Shown here: in pieces, positions 4,923 to 6,225 of the stretch
Layout of the letters: each line of letters starts with the position of its first letter
How positions within the stretch are numbered: position 1 is the first letter of the stretch
Assembly: GCA_030665535.1 (NCBI GenBank)
Contig: DAOUZU010000065.1
Span: 1 to 6,225 of the forward strand
DNA: 6,225 nt
Direction of reading: 5' to 3'
Source: Dehalococcoidia bacterium
GTDB taxonomy: Bacteria; Chloroflexota; Dehalococcoidia; Dehalococcoidales; JAUXAE01
Made by a program: the position numbers and the translations under genes
Notes under the pieces: model-generated
Database searches by the model: none
Told to the model about the DNA's origin: nothing
Seen by the model: only the letters and a program-made list of their open reading frames with translations

Positions 4923-6225
4923 TTGAAGGTAACCGATAAAAAAGAAGAGAACATGCAGGCGATACTGACCATTGAGGTGGAAGCAGCGGAGGTGGAGCGT
5001 TCAATGGAGAGCGCCTACCGCCGCCTGGTAAAGAAGGTGGATATTCCCGGCTTCCGTGCCGGTAAGGCCACCAGGGAGATTCTGGAACGCCATATCGGCC
5101 GTGAGAAGCTAACAGAAGAGTCCTTAAGCGATCTGTTGCCCCGGCTTACCCAGGAGGCTATCACCAAGCAGGAGATTATCCCCTTTGCCCGGCCAACTGT
5201 CGAGGTGACAAAAAACGAACCACTAGTTTTTACGGCGACGATACCGCTGCCGCCCACCGTGGAGCTGGGCAAATATAAGAGCATCAGGCTCAAGCCGAAA
5301 CCGGTAAGGATCAAGGCTACCGAGGTAAAAGCCATAATGGAGCAGCTTCGCCATCAGAAGGCCACCTATGAGCCCGTGGAGCGGCCTGTTAAGCTCAGCG
5401 ACCTGGCTGTATTTGATATCGAAGCCAGTGTCGACGGCAAGCCGTTCATGAGTCAGAAAGGGGCCCAGTATCCGGTGCATGCCGATGCCAACTACCCGGC
5501 GCCAGGTTTTTCCCAGGAGCTGGTGGGCCTGAAAAGAGACGATGACAAGGAGTTCAAGCTCACCTTCCCTGAGGACTACGGCCGCAAAGAGCTGGCCGGC
5601 AAAGAGGCCCTCTATAAGGTTAAGATTATTGAAGTGAAAGAGGAGAAGCTGCCACCGCTGGACGAGGAGTTCGCCAAAGGGATGAATCCTGAGTTTAAGA
5701 CCGTTGCGGACCTCAAAGGACGGGTATCGGCGAGCCTCAAAGAGAGAGCCGAGAAGACGGCTATGCAGGATTTTGAGGACACCCTGATAAAAGACGCTAC
5801 CAAGATGAGCCAAGTGGCCTATCCGCCCGTTCTGGTGGATATTGAGGTTGAGCGCATGATTAACCAGCAGCTTAAGCGCTGGCAGTATGCTTCCAGAAGC
5901 CCAGAGGAATTCCAAGACAGGCTCTCCAAGATATCGGTAGACAACCTGAGAAAGGAATACCGCCCGACGGCCGAGGAGAGAGTCCAGTGGTCACTGGTGC
6001 TGGGCCAGATTGCCCTTAACCAGAAAATAGGTGTTGTTGACAAAGAGATTGACGGGCACATTGAAAACCTGGTAAAAGGGGCTGAGGACGAGGTGGAGGA
6101 GAAGAATAAGCTGAACACGGAGGAAAGCCGGGAGCAGGTAAGGCAGATGCTGCTGACGGCTAAAATAATGGACCATCTCAAAGAGGTTGCCGGCGGTCCG
6201 GTCAGAAAAATGAAGAAAAAGCAAA
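4923..6225 (+). CDS. tig: Trigger factor, ribosome-associated chaperone, partial at right edge
   Basis: Trigger factor binds near the ribosomal exit tunnel and shields nascent chains. The frame is open for 434 codons to the window end, ending in a lysine-rich stretch (VRKMKKKQ). The family is about 430-450 aa, so very little is missing. The N-terminal ribosome-binding domain (about 1-115) carries the signature loop GFRAGKATRE (43-52), where the usual GFRxGKxP has Thr50 in place of Pro. The FKBP-like peptidyl-prolyl isomerase domain spans about 155-245 (VDGKPF, PGFSQELVGL, TFPEDYG). The helical C-terminal chaperone domain runs from about 245 and is rich in Glu and Lys. The TTG start gives LKVTDKKEE, similar to the usual MKVT start. 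It is 9 bp after aspS with an RBS overlapping the aspS stop, so the two form an operon. In related genomes clpP often follows, but that lies outside this window. Confidence 0.96.
   Translation, partial: MKVTDKKEENMQAILTIEVEAAEVERSMESAYRRLVKKVDIPGFRAGKATREILERHIGREKLTEESLSDLLPRLTQEAITKQEIIPFARPTVEVTKNEPLVFTATIPLPPTVELGKYKSIRLKPKPVRIKATEVKAIMEQLRHQKATYEPVERPVKLSDLAVFDIEASVDGKPFMSQKGAQYPVHADANYPAPGFSQELVGLKRDDDKEFKLTFPEDYGRKELAGKEALYKVKIIEVKEEKLPPLDEEFAKGMNPEFKTVADLKGRVSASLKERAEKTAMQDFEDTLIKDATKMSQVAYPPVLVDIEVERMINQQLKRWQYASRSPEEFQDRLSKISVDNLRKEYRPTAEERVQWSLVLGQIALNQKIGVVDKEIDGHIENLVKGAEDEVEEKNKLNTEESREQVRQMLLTAKIMDHLKEVAGGPVRKMKKKQ

Noticed and set aside
5223..5915. 230-codon minus-strand frame opposite tig.
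   Set aside because: It is long but antisense to an uninterrupted trigger factor with all three domains. The translation shows no family resemblance.

Overview
The window (6225 bp, fairly GC-rich, with many AGG arginine and ATA isoleucine codons) looks like chromosomal DNA of a strict anaerobe with Wood-Ljungdahl (reductive acetyl-CoA) metabolism. My best guess is a Chloroflexota lineage near the Dehalococcoidia. The guess rests on three things: a eukaryote-like variant of formate-tetrahydrofolate ligase, its linkage to cooC, and an aspS-tig gene pair that I remember from Dehalococcoides-type genomes. No database search was possible, so the taxonomy is inference.

Left part, minus strand (1-1966): cooC, the CODH nickel-insertion ATPase, is followed by fhs (formate-tetrahydrofolate ligase), which runs off the left edge with about 366 codons visible. 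They lie head to tail with a 98-bp gap and are probably co-transcribed. Fhs activates formate onto tetrahydrofolate in the methyl branch. CooC matures the Ni-Fe-S carbon monoxide dehydrogenase of the carbonyl branch. A CODH/acetyl-CoA synthase is therefore expected elsewhere in the genome, though none is visible here.

Middle (1967-3027): a 166-bp divergent intergenic region separates cooC from a two-gene plus-strand cassette. The first gene encodes a 186-aa cysteine-rich protein with 11 Cys, a GPCGCRE motif and a dense CNCCFCCC cluster; it probably binds Fe-S or another metal. It overlaps by 11 bp a 114-aa alpha/beta protein that I cannot assign. This cassette is the least explained part of the window.

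Right part, plus strand (3028-6225): a good sigma70-type promoter (TTGAAG-N18-TATAAT) precedes aspS (bacterial-type aspartyl-tRNA synthetase, 600 aa, TTG start). Nine bases later comes tig (trigger factor, TTG start, 434 codons visible, open at the right edge). This is an ordinary housekeeping translation and protein-folding operon. The AspRS carries the His31/Gly83 pair associated with non-discriminating enzymes, which suggests that Asn-tRNA is made by transamidation.

No tRNA, rRNA, CRISPR array, insertion sequence or convincing intrinsic terminator was seen. No gene-free stretch exceeds 300 bp.
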